Assembly: GCA_021234155.1 (NCBI GenBank) | Contig: JAJEKV010000107.1 | Location: 847,673-911,672 of the forward strand | Reading direction: 5' to 3' | DNA from: Isoetes taiwanensis | Lineage: Eukaryota; Streptophyta; Lycopodiopsida; Isoetales; Isoetaceae | Length of the DNA stretch: 64,000 nucleotides | In this document: piece after piece, positions 10,573-21,298 of the stretch | How positions within the stretch are numbered: the stretch's first letter is position 1 | Layout of the letters: each line of letters begins with the position of its first letter | The notes under the pieces: model-generated | Told to the model about the DNA's origin: nothing | The model's input: only the letters and a program-made list of their open reading frames with translations | Database searches by the model: none | Program-made: the position numbers and the translations under genes

Positions 10573-11157
10573 ATGAAAGGAAGACATGAAGGCGTAATAA
10601 AAACTTTTTTTAGGGCTAAAATAGGTCATTATGACGAGATGGCTCCACGATCTTGGGAGAAAATAGGCTGGTTAATCCGGCAAAGACATAATTTGTTGGG
10701 GGCGGGTTGGTGTATCAAGACTCAATGGGAAGAAAGCCCAAATAGGTACGGACCTTATCATTATAACCCTAATTTTGGTTCAATATATAAGATACTAGAA
10801 AAAGTGCCGGCGTTCTTTGAAGCTTTTAAAATCGAGCATAAATTGAAGGCAAATGTTGGATTGGTGTGAAAAGAATAAGGAATATTAATTTTGGAATTTG
10901 TACAAATGTTAATGAGCACGGATTATATCAAAATGCCCATAAGCTCAAGTTCAACATTTCTACATGTAAATGCTCACACCTTGGCATGGAAGGCAGATAG
11001 ACACCCATTGTTCAATGGTCCCATGTGGCACCCTTCATTCAAACAAAGATTACGCCATGTGGCACAATTCGAATTGTGCATGGCTTCAATGGCATTTCAT
11101 GTGCAAAGGACACCAATGAAAGCAAACATACACTCCATAGTTTCAAGAATGAAATAA
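10573..11157 (+). pseudogene. Unrecognised reading frames, possibly one gene fragment
   Basis: An ATG frame of 98 residues (10573-10869) is followed after a short gap by a second frame of 88 residues (10891-11157) in another register. The first contains EMAPRSWEKIGWLIRQRHN and ends in a lysine-rich stretch. The second contains NAHTLAWKADRHPLFNGPMW. The tryptophan and histidine content is higher than random AT-rich sequence would give. I do not recognise any family, and no splice or promoter signal stands out. It could be a transposon ORF remnant. Confidence 0.25.
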
Positions 11158-12252
11158 CAAGTTCTACTTTAGACTTATAAAGGATTTTGTGCATTTACTC
11201 TTTAGATTTTGTATCATTGTTTACAATATAGATCTAACACCTTGATCTTGCAATATGAACTTAGAAGATGTCGAATAGTTCATCGTCTATAGGAACACTT
11301 GCAGCAACTGAAAGAGATTTTTGAGGACGTAATGCAAAAGGCTATGCCTGCTTATTATGGCTATATTCAATCAATGCTCGAAAGGCAAGTGATAGCGGGG
11401 CATTATATACTCGTGTCTCTTTTGTTCAATGGCTTTGCTTATTCAATGCTTAGCAACAATGGAAATATAACATTCTTTTACATGTGTGTATTGTGTCTTT
11501 GTGAAAAATGGCATGTGCACTATATTGTGAAAAATTGTCCAGACATGCTTTGCCAAATAGTGGGCATTAAGCAATGTGGATTAAAGATGTTGCAATGCAA
11601 CCAAACAATGCTTTTGAAATGCCGGGTGCTAGGCTAAGTGTAAAAGTGAATAATTAATGATAAGTTCTTTAGAGATTATGTTGTACTCCAAATGTTATTA
11701 GTTTTTTCTGAATCGGTGTGAGAAAGATGGAGAAAAGATGATATGACTTTACATGCTCAAACAAACTTATCTATCTCATCAAGTCCTCTTTCAAGCATCT
11801 CGGTCCAAGTAGGGTGTGGCTACATGATGGCAATAAAATTTGTCAATTGCTAGAAGAGATTATGTGATACGCGAAAATCCAAGAATATGCACAGAGATAG
11901 AAGGCTAAACATATGATGACAAAAATAACCCGATGCAATTCTTGGGAAGAGATTATGTAATAATAAAAATGAGATGTTTACGGTTGGACATGCAAATAAC
12001 GGTGTAGCAAGACAATGGAGAAATAAATGCAATAAATTTTTCTTTGTATGCATCAATTGCTCCTCAAAGGCAACTTCAACAAAGCTCGGGGATTTGATCA
12101 AAGTATTTGATAACAAATGGATAATGTGCGAGAAAAAGCTTACATGCATCTTACGAAAATTTAGCATTTGTAATTGTAATTGATAGGTTATTCTGAAGAA
12201 GGTGTAAAACATTGCTTATTCTTCATATCTCATTGTCATTGCAAAGAGGACA
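11158..12252. other. No supported gene
   Basis: Short frames exist on both strands (for example 11299-11637, plus) but none carries a recognisable motif. The composition is AT-rich and intergenic in character. Confidence 0.4.
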
Positions 12253-12600
12253 ATGCCGAGATCAAAGAAAAAGAGTATCTGCAGCAGTTCAATTAATATG
12301 TATGGCAAAGGCAGCTCAATTTTGCAGCGCACGTTGAGCAAGATTCTGCTCAAGAAAAGCGGAAATGCTTTGAAGAAATGGATAAGGCACATAAGTCAAT
12401 TGAATTGCAGCTTTTGTAGCACAACGGGGTTCATGCACAAGAGAAGATGTTTGCGTCTTTAAAGGCAGTGGTTTGATCCGCATAAATTTACAGTTCGCAT
12501 AATAGCGCAAATATCTTTCAGGTATGATAGGTTATCTTATTGCTCCGGCATATAGTTGCTCTCCTTGTATTCCTGGTGCTTATCATATGCAGGTTCGTAG
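12253..12600 (+). pseudogene. Unrecognised gene fragment with helical and membrane-like blocks
   Basis: Blocks in different frames look like one ancestral protein: EKRKCFEEMDKAHKSIELQL near 12350-12410, then CTREDVCVFKGSGLIRINLQ near 12430-12490, then MIGYLIAPAYSCSPCIPGAY near 12525-12580. They are collinear with small frame changes between them, the pattern of a decayed or error-laden coding exon. I could not assign a family. Confidence 0.3.
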
Positions 12601-13590
12601 CCCCTGCATCTGATAATACTAATATAGCATGTAACAGATAAGCAATAGCTAATATAGCATGTAATAAATAACTTCATATTTTGTTTTGCAGTCTGCTACA
12701 TGTCACGCTAGATACATACGAAAGGGCATGAATTGCTAGATTTACACATGGAAGGGTATGAATTGGGATTCTTTTCTACTCCATATGGACTAATAGTACT
12801 TATTGGTATTCACATCTTTCTCCATCCTATAGAATCGTATAAGGGACATGATTGGAATGCTTAATATCACAGCTTTCTGCATCCAACATATTTTCTCGAA
12901 GTTATTTGATACAACAAAATATATCTGCTCGAAAAAAAGCTCCAAATCTGCTCCTACATATCACTCCTTTGAAGCTGTGTGTAAGGGGTGCATAAAGAGT
13001 CCTTGATCACATGCTCACCGGAATTTATAGCAACAGCTGCATAATCAACTGTCATAGTTTGTTCGAAGGAAATATTTGGCATCGATGTAGGTGCACAAAG
13101 TTTGTCGCTTGGTTCCACACATCTTTATGTTTCGATGTATTTTGAATGATAGAGGTAGTGCCAAGACTACGTCATATGGCATATTTGGCACAATAAAGTC
13201 CATGCGGAAAAAAGCGGGGCATCAAATGAAAGAGAAATATCGTAGCCGATAAGATGAAGTAAAAGAAGCACGAAGTGCTTGAAAGAATGCCGACATGCCA
13301 CTTTTCACACAGGCTCCCCATGGTGATAATCCAGCTCCATTTTTGCACGCAAGGCATAACAGATGCTACCTACATATTTCTCATTTAACAAGTTACAATA
13401 CGGAAGAATTTGGTTATTATTACGTATCGGCTCTTAAAGATATGTCCATGGATTCCAAATCATTGTTCGGTCCTTGGTTATTATATTGTGCTAAAACCTT
13501 GTGCACTTCCATTGCTAAATCGATACCAAGCCAATAAGTCTTTGTGGTGTCAAGATTCACAAGTTTTATAGCATTGTTCAATACTTCTCA
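12601..13590. other. No supported gene
   Basis: AT-rich with short frames on both strands and no motif recognised. The sentence-like repeat TAATATAGCATGTAA occurs twice near 12620 and 12650. Confidence 0.4.
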
Positions 13591-13599
13591 ATATGCACG

Positions 13600-13780
13600 G
13601 GCTTCATAAAACTACATCCAAAAGCACCCACAAATTTGCCCATCATTACTGCGGGGAAAAAGGCAAATGGAGTTATGCCCCATGTGAGCCCAATCAATCC
13701 TCCAGCTCATTTGTGCATCGATCCTTTGCCAAAAGGTTCTTGCAGGTAGGAGTTAGGCATATGCCCATATTCCCTTAATA
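13600..13780 (-). pseudogene. Short membrane-protein-like fragment
   Basis: The minus strand reads AGGLIGLTWGITPFAFFPAV and then MMGKFVGAFGCSFMKPVH, preceded in frame by a stop. A glycine-rich hydrophobic segment with small residues suggests a membrane helix pair from a real exon. I do not recognise the family, and the flanks on both sides lose coding character. It may be a stray exon. Confidence 0.3.
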
Positions 13781-14369
13781 ATTATGCTTCTATAATGTGC
13801 GATGCGTTCACTTTCGTTAAGCGTAATCCTCTCAATAATTAATGTATGGTGCTGGCTTTTGAAAGATCCCTGGACAAACATCTCAAGTTGTTTGCAGTGG
13901 CATATAGAAGAAACACTTCAATGCATCAATGCAAAATAATTCATCCAAACATGAAGATCAAACTGCCAAACAACCCAGCTTGAAGGTAGCTTGAAGAGGC
14001 CATTCCTAGCCTCTTTTTCTACTTTGATGGTTGGTACATCGTCCTTTTCTTTTGTTATTATCTCATGCAATCCTTGGAGATCCCTTAATAACCAATGTCT
14101 CTTTCCTGAATAAATACATGGCTGTAGGTTGTTCCCTTCAAATGATTTTATTATCACAAATCAGGGTAAATTTTGGTCATTTCTTCAAAACTTTAGAATT
14201 ATCTGTAGACTCATCTAGGCTTCTATGCAGATGCAGGAACTCATTGTAGTAAACTTGGGATTTCTGGCATGCAAGTTCTTGGCTATATCATCTCCTTTTA
14301 TTCTCGAGTCAAAGTAGCGGTCTAGGGCGAGCCACCGGTCTTAATCTAATGGAGGAAATGCTCAACATA

Positions 14370-15030
14370 CATTCTTTTGCAAAGGCGGCTTGATGATCGG
14401 TTGGCTTTGGCCAAGGCTTATGTGGTGATGGCAAAGAAAACAACCTATGACTTGCTTGGGAGTTTAGTGCCCGATCGGGCGTGTCATTTATACGTCAAAA
14501 GCGACCCACGAGTGCTAAGCGCAATTCTGACAAATGAATTTGAATCAATCATGCGAGAACTTTCACTTCTTATTTACCAAGCAAAACAATTGCATTATGA
14601 TAGTGCCACTATGATTATGAAATAAAGCTTAGGTAGAGGCCTTAGAAGAGCGGGCCAATCACGCTCTCTTGTTGAGCACTACATTTGGTCAAATTTGGCG
14701 GCGGCGGTTCGAAAGTCTTCATTGCACGGGAATGTTGACATTAGAATGGGCAACCAACCACGCATTGCCTTTGGTCGACAAACTTCTCCACTCTTTTTGA
14801 GGACAACATCTTGGGCACCTACATCATTTGTCAACTCTGGTTTGTAATGGAAAGGATCCCAAGAGTTTTGTGTCTCACCTTGTTCTGAGGGCGTGAACTA
14901 TGGTGCCATGCAAGTTTGATTTTCCTGAGAATGACTTTAGAGAACAGCAGTTGAAATAAAGAATATTGACACCTTTTCATGGCTCAATGCATCTTATGTT
15001 CCAGTCCTTAAGCAGCTTGAGGATCCAGTC
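14370..15030 (+). pseudogene. Galacturonosyltransferase (GAUT) fragment, frameshifted
   Basis: GAUT enzymes (GT8) build pectin homogalacturonan in the Golgi. The frame 14377-14625 carries the stem-region pattern of this family: LALAKAYVVMAK, then LSLLIYQAKQLHYDSATMIM. Further blocks follow in changing frames: ALEERANHALLLSTTFGQ at about 14640-14695 and a LHC-rich block near 14720. Near 14905-15020 the reading is EGVNYGAMQV, then ENDF, NIDTFSWLNASY and PVLKQLEDP. These match the order seen at the start of the GT8 domain. The DxD active site and the C-terminal half are absent. At least four frame changes make it non-functional as written. It has no introns between the blocks that I can see, so it may be a retrocopy. 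Confidence 0.75.
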
Positions 15031-15288
15031 CTAAATTTGTCAACGCCACAGTAATGCTGTGCCCACAAGCCACTTGGCATAAAGTATAGTTCATAAGATC
15101 CTCATCATGTGTGGGTACAAACCTCTGCTCTTTGTCCCCATGTCCTAACTTGCCTTTGTATCCATCACCCCAAGTAAGCAGTTTTCCAGTAATCTCACCG
15201 GATATTTCCTCCACTATGGCAGCTGCATGCCACACTCCACAAGCCACGCTAACTGTCTTTAAACCTATCAGGGCCTCACCATCTTGTT
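15008..15288 (-). pseudogene. RCC1-repeat exon of a PRAF-type (PH-RCC1-FYVE) protein
   Basis: The minus strand gives VACGVWHAAAIVEEISG, then GKLLTWGDGYKGKLGHGDKE, then QVACGHSITVALTNLG, which is one and a half RCC1 propeller blades. The spacing and the WHAAAIVE and GKLxTWGDGxKGxLGHGDKE text are typical of plant PRAF proteins, predicted regulators that bind phosphoinositides and small GTPases. The exon starts at a good acceptor (TTTCTTTTATAG on the minus strand, ending at 15289). It loses homology after LTNLG and then meets a stop. Its 3' end abuts or overlaps the GAUT fragment on the other strand. No other PRAF exons are visible, so it is an isolated exon. Confidence 0.8.
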
Positions 15289-15384
15289 CTATAAAAGAAA
15301 GAGGTTAAATTATAAAACAATAATATATAAATAGAACTCCTTTCTGGCCATAAACATGTAAGCAGAAGGTTACATGTCATCAAC

Positions 15385-15975
15385 ATCCTTGATGCACGCG
15401 TCAGATTCTACCCTCAACGTAACTAAGATCATTCATGCATTTCTTTGCATGTGCGGCTTTGATCTAGATGTTGTTGTAGGGATTTGCTCTTATTAACATG
15501 TCTGGCCAGATATAGGAGTTTAGAAAGTATAAAAACAACATTTGGTCTCTTATATCAAGGCGATATAGTACTCTGGACCATAATGATTTCAGCATATGCT
15601 CATCATGGATTTTCCAAACAAGTGTTCCTCCTTTTCCAGCAAATGCAAGAGCAAGGAATTTTTCCAAATAAAATTACCCTTGTTAGCATTCTTGATGCTG
15701 TCGGTACCCTTCAACTTTAATTGTTGAAATGCTCATGCATGCATGGATTATAGATTTTGGATATGAAGCGGACCTTGTAGTGGGTACACGCCCTTGTGGA
15801 CATGTATGGAAGGTTTAAGAGGCTGGAGGATGCTCAAAGGGTCTTTGACAAGATTAATCGAGGAAGGATGTAATACTATGGACGGCTTTGTTTAGCAGCA
15901 TGTTCACGACATGGCTGCATCAAAGGAAGCTTTAAAACTTCTGCGGGATATGCATACGAATGAGATCATGCCAAA
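15385..15975 (+). pseudogene. PPR gene fragment with unique 5' part, start of the array
   Basis: Pentatricopeptide repeat proteins bind organelle RNA. This copy contains PPR text in broken frames: INILDA, then CGFDLDVVVG, then GDIVLWTIMISAYAHHGFSK (15560-15620), then GIFPNKITLVSILDA, then LVDMYGRFKRLEDAQRVFDK (15795-15860), then EALKLLRDMHTNEIMP. The alternation is that of PLS-class repeats. It is the only copy with PPR sequence upstream of GIFPNK, so it marks the original gene edge from which the tandem array grew. Several stops and frameshifts interrupt it. Confidence 0.85.
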
Positions 15976-17540
15976 GCAGAATCACATTTGTTGCTATTCT
16001 TGATGCTTGTGCCAAACTTGGAGACCACGATATTACCGAGACAATACATGACCGCATTGTTGATGTTGGACTTCACTTTCGGATGTTACCATTGTGATTT
16101 GGACTTATCAACATGTATGCAAAGTCAAATATAAGTGGCAAGCCGAAGATCCATATAATAGAGATTAAGGTGATAGTCCATGCCTCCAACTCCCTGTCCC
16201 ATTGTTATTTCTTGTACACAATGAAACAAACAATGAGATAACCCATTGTAGATGAACTTGTATCCAAGCGGTGCAAAAAGCAGTTGGTTATGACCCTGTA
16301 CATACGAAACCATGGCAAGACAACTTTGGTAGGGAGCAAACCTCTGACAATGCATTCCCCATCAATAAGTACAGTGAACAATGTCACAGGGGATCATTCT
16401 TAAATGTACATGACCTGCTGCCTCCAGCTTGTAATTCCAATGCCAAGAACCAGGGTCTTCTATAAGCATCGGCAGTGGCTTTAAAATGCATGACAAGCCT
16501 GTGTAAAGCAGTTACATGAGCCACAAGTGATTAAAAGACATGCGGGAATGTCAAATAAGCTCCAATTTGTCAACACGAAGAAGAACCGGTTACCGCATGA
16601 TGTGTCCATCGGCACCTCAAAGACATAGGGACCCTACCAAACCTGAGAAGAGGATAAAGCATAAAAACATTTCCATTTATTTAAGAGTAGATCAAAGCAT
16701 CGGGAGGCAGTCTAAGTACCTTTAACTCCACATCATAGGCTTCAAACTCTGCATTTCCATTTAATTTTCACGTTACAGCGATGCCAATCAACCTTATCTT
16801 TGCCGGTATATATTACTTGAAGAACTCAGTCAACTCCTTGTTGAAGATTTTCACATTCTTAAGCCTACATTTTCCACACCTTTTCAAGGACAAAAAATGG
16901 AACTTAGAAGGGAAGAAAAGTTAAAATGAGAAAATACGGGCAAAAACCTAAAACACGGGATCCTTAACCAACACGACTCCCCATTGACCCGGTTTCCCCA
17001 AAGAACAAGCTGCTATCAAGTTCAATTATCATTATACCTTCCTATGTTTGATACATTATAACTAACCCTTCTTCAAAAAAATGACATTAGGTTTTAGTTA
17101 TATAGATAAAAGGGGTTGTTGCATCTTTGTAAAAGAATATTTCTATGGCATATCAAAGGAACTTGACCACATCTCGATTCGCGAACTTCAATGAAATACA
17201 AGTTTTAGAATTATTGGCAGTCACCATGGCCATTAGTGTCAACAATCGAGAAAAGGCCTGTAGAGCTGAAATTTTTTACTGCTGATAAGACAGAAACACG
17301 CTTACAGCAATTTGCACTTAATTTGCAATCAATGTATTTACCAAGGATGTAGCAAGTTTACCTTCACATTCTGCTTCAAGCTCTCCACAAAACGACCACC
17401 TCCAAAAACGACTTGCTTTGCTCCAACAAAGCGAAATGGGCCTTGAGAATGAAGCAAGCGGGCCAAACAAAAACCGTGTAATCAGCGAACAAAAACCCTA
17501 AAAAAATTGGGCCGGCGAGATTTTGCGCCTGAGAGCATAA
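15655..17540. repeat. Tandem array unit 1
   Basis: First of six near-identical units, measured from GGAATTTTTCCAAATAAAAT. About 1886 bases. Holds the PPR fragment on the plus strand and exon-like blocks of a second gene on the minus strand. Confidence 0.95.
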
Positions 17541-19422
17541 GGAATTTTTCCAAATAAAATTACCCTTGTTAGCATTCTTGATGCCTGTCAGTACCCTTCA
17601 ACTTTAATTGTTGGAATGCTCATGCATGCATGGATTATAGATTTTGGATATGAAACAGACCTTGTAGTGGGTACCGCCCTTGTGGACATGTATGGAAGGT
17701 TTAAGAGACTGGAGGATGCTCAAAGGGTCTCTGACAACCTTAATCAGAAGGATGTAATACTATGGGACAGCTTTGTTAGCGGCATGTTCCTGGCATGGCT
17801 GCATCAAGGAAGCTTTAAAACTTGCGGGATATGCATACGAATGAGATCATGCCAAAGCAGAATCACATTTGTTGCTATTCTTGATGCTTGTGCCAAACTT
17901 GGAACCACGATATTGCCTGAGACAATACATGACCGCATTGTTGATGTTGGACTTCACTCGGATGTTACCATTGTATTTGGACTTATCAACATGTATGCAA
18001 AGTCAAATATAAGTGGCAAGCCGAAGATCCATATAATAGAGATTAAGGTGATAGTCCATGCCTCCAACTCCCTGTCCCATTGTTATTTCTTGTACACAAT
18101 GAAACAAACAATGAGATAACCCATTGTAGATGAACTTGTATCCAAGCGGTGCAAAAAGCAGTTGGTTATGACCCTGTACATCTGAAACCATGGCAAGACA
18201 ACTTTGGGCGGGAGCAAACCTCTGACAATGCATTCCCCATCAATAAGTATAGTGAACAATGTCACAGGGGATCATTCTTAAATGTACATGACCTGCTGCC
18301 TCCAGCTTGTAATTCCAATGCCAAGAACCGAGGGTCTTCTATAAGCATGCTAAAGTGGCTTTAAAATGCATGACAAGCTTTGTACAAACAGTTACATGAG
18401 CCACAAGTGATTAAAAGACATGCAGGAATGTCAAATAAGCTCCAATTTGTCAACCTGAAGAAGAACCAGTTACACGCATGATGTGTCCATCTGGCACCTC
18501 AAAGACATAGGGACCCTACCAAACACAGAAAGAGGATAAAGCATAAAAACATTTCCATTTATTTAAGAGTAGATCAAAGCATCCGCGAGGCGGTCTAAGT
18601 ACCTTTAACTCCACATCATAGGCTTCAAACTCGCATTTCCATTTTAATTTTACGTGCAACGATGCCAATCAACCTTATGCTGCCAGTATATATTACTTGA
18701 AGAACTCCAGTCAACTCCCTTGTTGAAGATTTTCACATTCTTAAGCCTACATTTTCCACACCTTTTCAAGGACAAAAAATGGAACTTAGAAGGGAAGAAA
18801 AGTTAAAATGAGAAAATACAGGCAAAAAACCTAAAACACAGGATCCTTAACCAACACAGCTCCCCATTGACCAGTTTCCCCAAAGAACAACTGCTATCAA
18901 GTTCAATTATCATTATACCTTCCTATGTTTGATACATTCGCAACTAACCCTTCTTCAAAAAATGACATTAGGTTTTAGTTATATAGATAAAAAGGGGTTG
19001 TTGCATGCTGTAAAAGAATATTTCTATGGCATATCAAAGGAACTTCGACCACATCTCTCAGTTGCGAACTTCAATGAAATACAAGTTTTTAGAATTATTG
19101 GCAGTCACCATGGCCATTAGTGTCAACAATCGAGAAAAGGCCTGTAGAGCCGAATTTTTTTACTGCTGATAAGACAGAAACACGCTTACAGCAATTTGCA
19201 CTTAATTTGCAATCAATGTATTTACCAAGGATGTAGCAAGTTTACCTTCACATTCTGCTTCAAGCTCTCCACAAAACGACCACCTCCAAAAACGACTTGC
19301 TTTGCTCCAACAAACGAAATGGACGCAGAATGAAGCAAGCGGGCCAAACAAAAACCGTGTAATCAACGAACAAAAAAACCCTAAAAAAATTGGACGCGCG
19401 AGATTTTGCGCACAGAGAGCAA
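17541..19422. repeat. Tandem array unit 2
   Basis: About 1882 bases and collinear with unit 1. Its PPR block is the longest uninterrupted one (17616-18119). Confidence 0.95.
17616..18119 (+). pseudogene. PPR fragment in unit 2
   Basis: This 167-residue open stretch contains IIDFGYETDLVVGTALVDMY, then RFKRLEDAQRVSDNLNQKDV, then RITFVAILDACAKLG, RIVDVGLHSDVTIVFGLINM and YAKSNISGKPK. These are about three PPR motifs of the PLS class. The last repeat then runs into text that matches no PPR. In the middle (LWDSFVSGMFLAWLHQGSFK) the frame departs from units 3 and 6 (LWTALLTACSQHGCIKEALK) because of small indels at CAG/CTG sites. The open frame is therefore not the ancestral protein. No start region or C-terminal E/DYW domain is present. 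Confidence 0.85.
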
Positions 19423-19815
19423 GGAATTTTTCCAAATAAAATTACCCTTGTTAGCATTCTTGATGCCTGTCAGTACCCTTCAACTTTAATTGTTGGAATG
19501 CTCATGCATGCATGGATTATAGATTTTGGATATGAAACAGACCTTGTAGTGGGTACCGCCCTTGTGGACATGTATGGAAGGTTTAAGAGACTGGAGGATG
19601 CTCAAAGGGTCTCTGACAACCTTAATCAGAAGGATGTAATACTATGGACAGCTTTGTTAACAGCATGTTCACAGCATGGCTGCATCAAGGAAGCTTTAAA
19701 ACTTCTGCGGGATATGCATACGAATGAGATCATGCCAAACAGAATCACATTTGTTGCTATTCTTGATGCTTGTGCCAAACTTGGAGACCACGATATTACA
19801 ATGCACAATACATGA
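19423..19815 (+). pseudogene. PPR fragment in unit 3, best preserved
   Basis: The frame reads GIFPNKITLVSILDACQYPS, LVVGTALVDMYGRFKRLEDA, QKDVILWTALLTACSQHGCI, KEALKLLRDMHTNEIMPNRI, TFVAILDACAKLGDH. It then shifts at a GAGACA-type site (ITMHNT), after which the next frame continues RIVDVGLHSDVTIV. This is a P-L-S series without a start codon of its own: the first in-frame codons come from the array junction. RNA-binding residues at PPR positions 5 and 35 cannot be trusted because of the sequence errors. It is probably never translated as a PPR protein. Confidence 0.85.
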
Positions 19816-19899
19816 CCGCATTGTTGATGTTGGACTTCACTCGGATGTTACCATTGTGATTTGGACTTATCAACATGTATGCAAAGTCAAATATAAGTG

Positions 19900-21295
19900 G
19901 CAAGTCAAGATCCATATAATAGAGATTAAGGTGATAGTCCATGCCTCCAACTCCACATCCCATTGTTATTTCTTGTACACAATGAAACAAACAATGAGAT
20001 AACCCATTGTAGATGAACTTGTATCCAAGCGGTAAAAAAGCAGTTGGTTATGACCCCGTACATCTGAAACCATGGCAAGACAACTTTTGAGGGAGCAAAC
20101 CTCGACAATGCATTCCCCATCAATAAGTCAAAGTGAACAATGTCCACGGGGATCATTCTTAAATGTACATGACCTGCTGCCTCCGGCTTGTAATTCCAAT
20201 GCCAAGAACCGGGGTCTTCTATAAGCATCGGCAGGTGGCTTTAAAATGCATGACAAGCCCTGCAAAAGCAGTTACATGAGCCACAAGTGATTAAAAGACA
20301 TGCGAGGAATGTCAAATAAGCTCCAATTTGTCAACTCGAAGAAGAACCGGTTACACATGATGATGTGTCCATCGGCACCTCAAAGACATAGGGACCCTAC
20401 CAAACACGTAAAGAGGATAAAGCATAAAAACATTTCCATTTATTTAAGAGTAGATCAAAGCATCACGAGGCGGTCTAAGTACCTTTAACTCCACATCATA
20501 GGCTTCAAACACTGCATTTCCATTTAATTTTACGTGCAACGATGCCAATCAACCTTATGCTGCCAGTATATATTACTTGAAGAACTCCAGTCAACTCCCT
20601 TGTTGAAGATTTTCACATTCTTAAGCCTACATTTTCCACACCTTTTCAAGGACAAAAAATGGAACTTAGAAGGGAAGAAAAGTTAAAATGAGAAAATATG
20701 GGCAAAAACCTAAAACACGGGGATCCTTAACCAAACCAGCTCCCCATTGACCAGTTTCCCCAAAGAACAACTGCTATCAAGTTCAATTATCATTATACCT
20801 TCCTATGTTTGATACATTCGCAACTAACCCTTCTTCAAAAAATGACATTAGGTTTTAGTTATATAGATAAAAAGGGGTTGTTGCATGCTGTAAAAGAATA
20901 TTTCTATGGCATATCAAAGGAACTTCGACCACATCTCTCAGTTGCGAACTTCAATGAAATACAAGTTTTTAGAATTATTGGCAGTCACCATGGCCATTAG
21001 TGTCAACAATCGAGAAAAGGCCTCAGAGAGCGAATTTTTTCTTGCCGATAAAGGTAAACACGCTTTACGACAATTTGCACTTAATTTGCAATCAATGTAT
21101 TTACCAAGGATGTAGCAAGTTTACCTTCACATTCTGCTTCAAGCTCTCCACAAAACGACCACCTCCAAAAACGACTTGCTTTGCTCCAACAAACGAAATG
21201 GACGCAGAATGAAGCAAGCGGGCCAAACAAAAACCGTGTAATCAACGAACAAAAAAACCCTAAAAAATTGGACAGCAAGATTTTCAAGACGAGAG
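19900..21295 (-). pseudogene. Antisense gene fragment present in every array unit (unit 3 shown)
   Basis: On the minus strand each unit shows a plausible 5' region with a telo-box (AAACCCTA on the plus strand), then an exon ending GGRFVESLKQNVK before a GT donor. A further exon contains KLNGNAxFEAYDVELK and ends in AAG|GTACTT. Another starts after TTTGGTAG with GPYVFEVPDGHIMRVTGSSS and ends in CAG|GTTGAC. The splice borders sit at the same places in all units and agree with the frames, so this was a real multi-exon gene. I do not recognise the protein; the FEVPDGHIxRVTG text is faintly like a jacalin-type lectin strand, but this is weak. The 3' exons run into the PPR block, so the gene is cut off. 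Confidence 0.5.
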
Positions 21296-21298
21296 CAA

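Larger units (their letters stand above)
19423..21298. repeat. Tandem array unit 3
   Basis: About 1876 bases. The PPR block keeps the most family-like text of all units. Confidence 0.95.
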
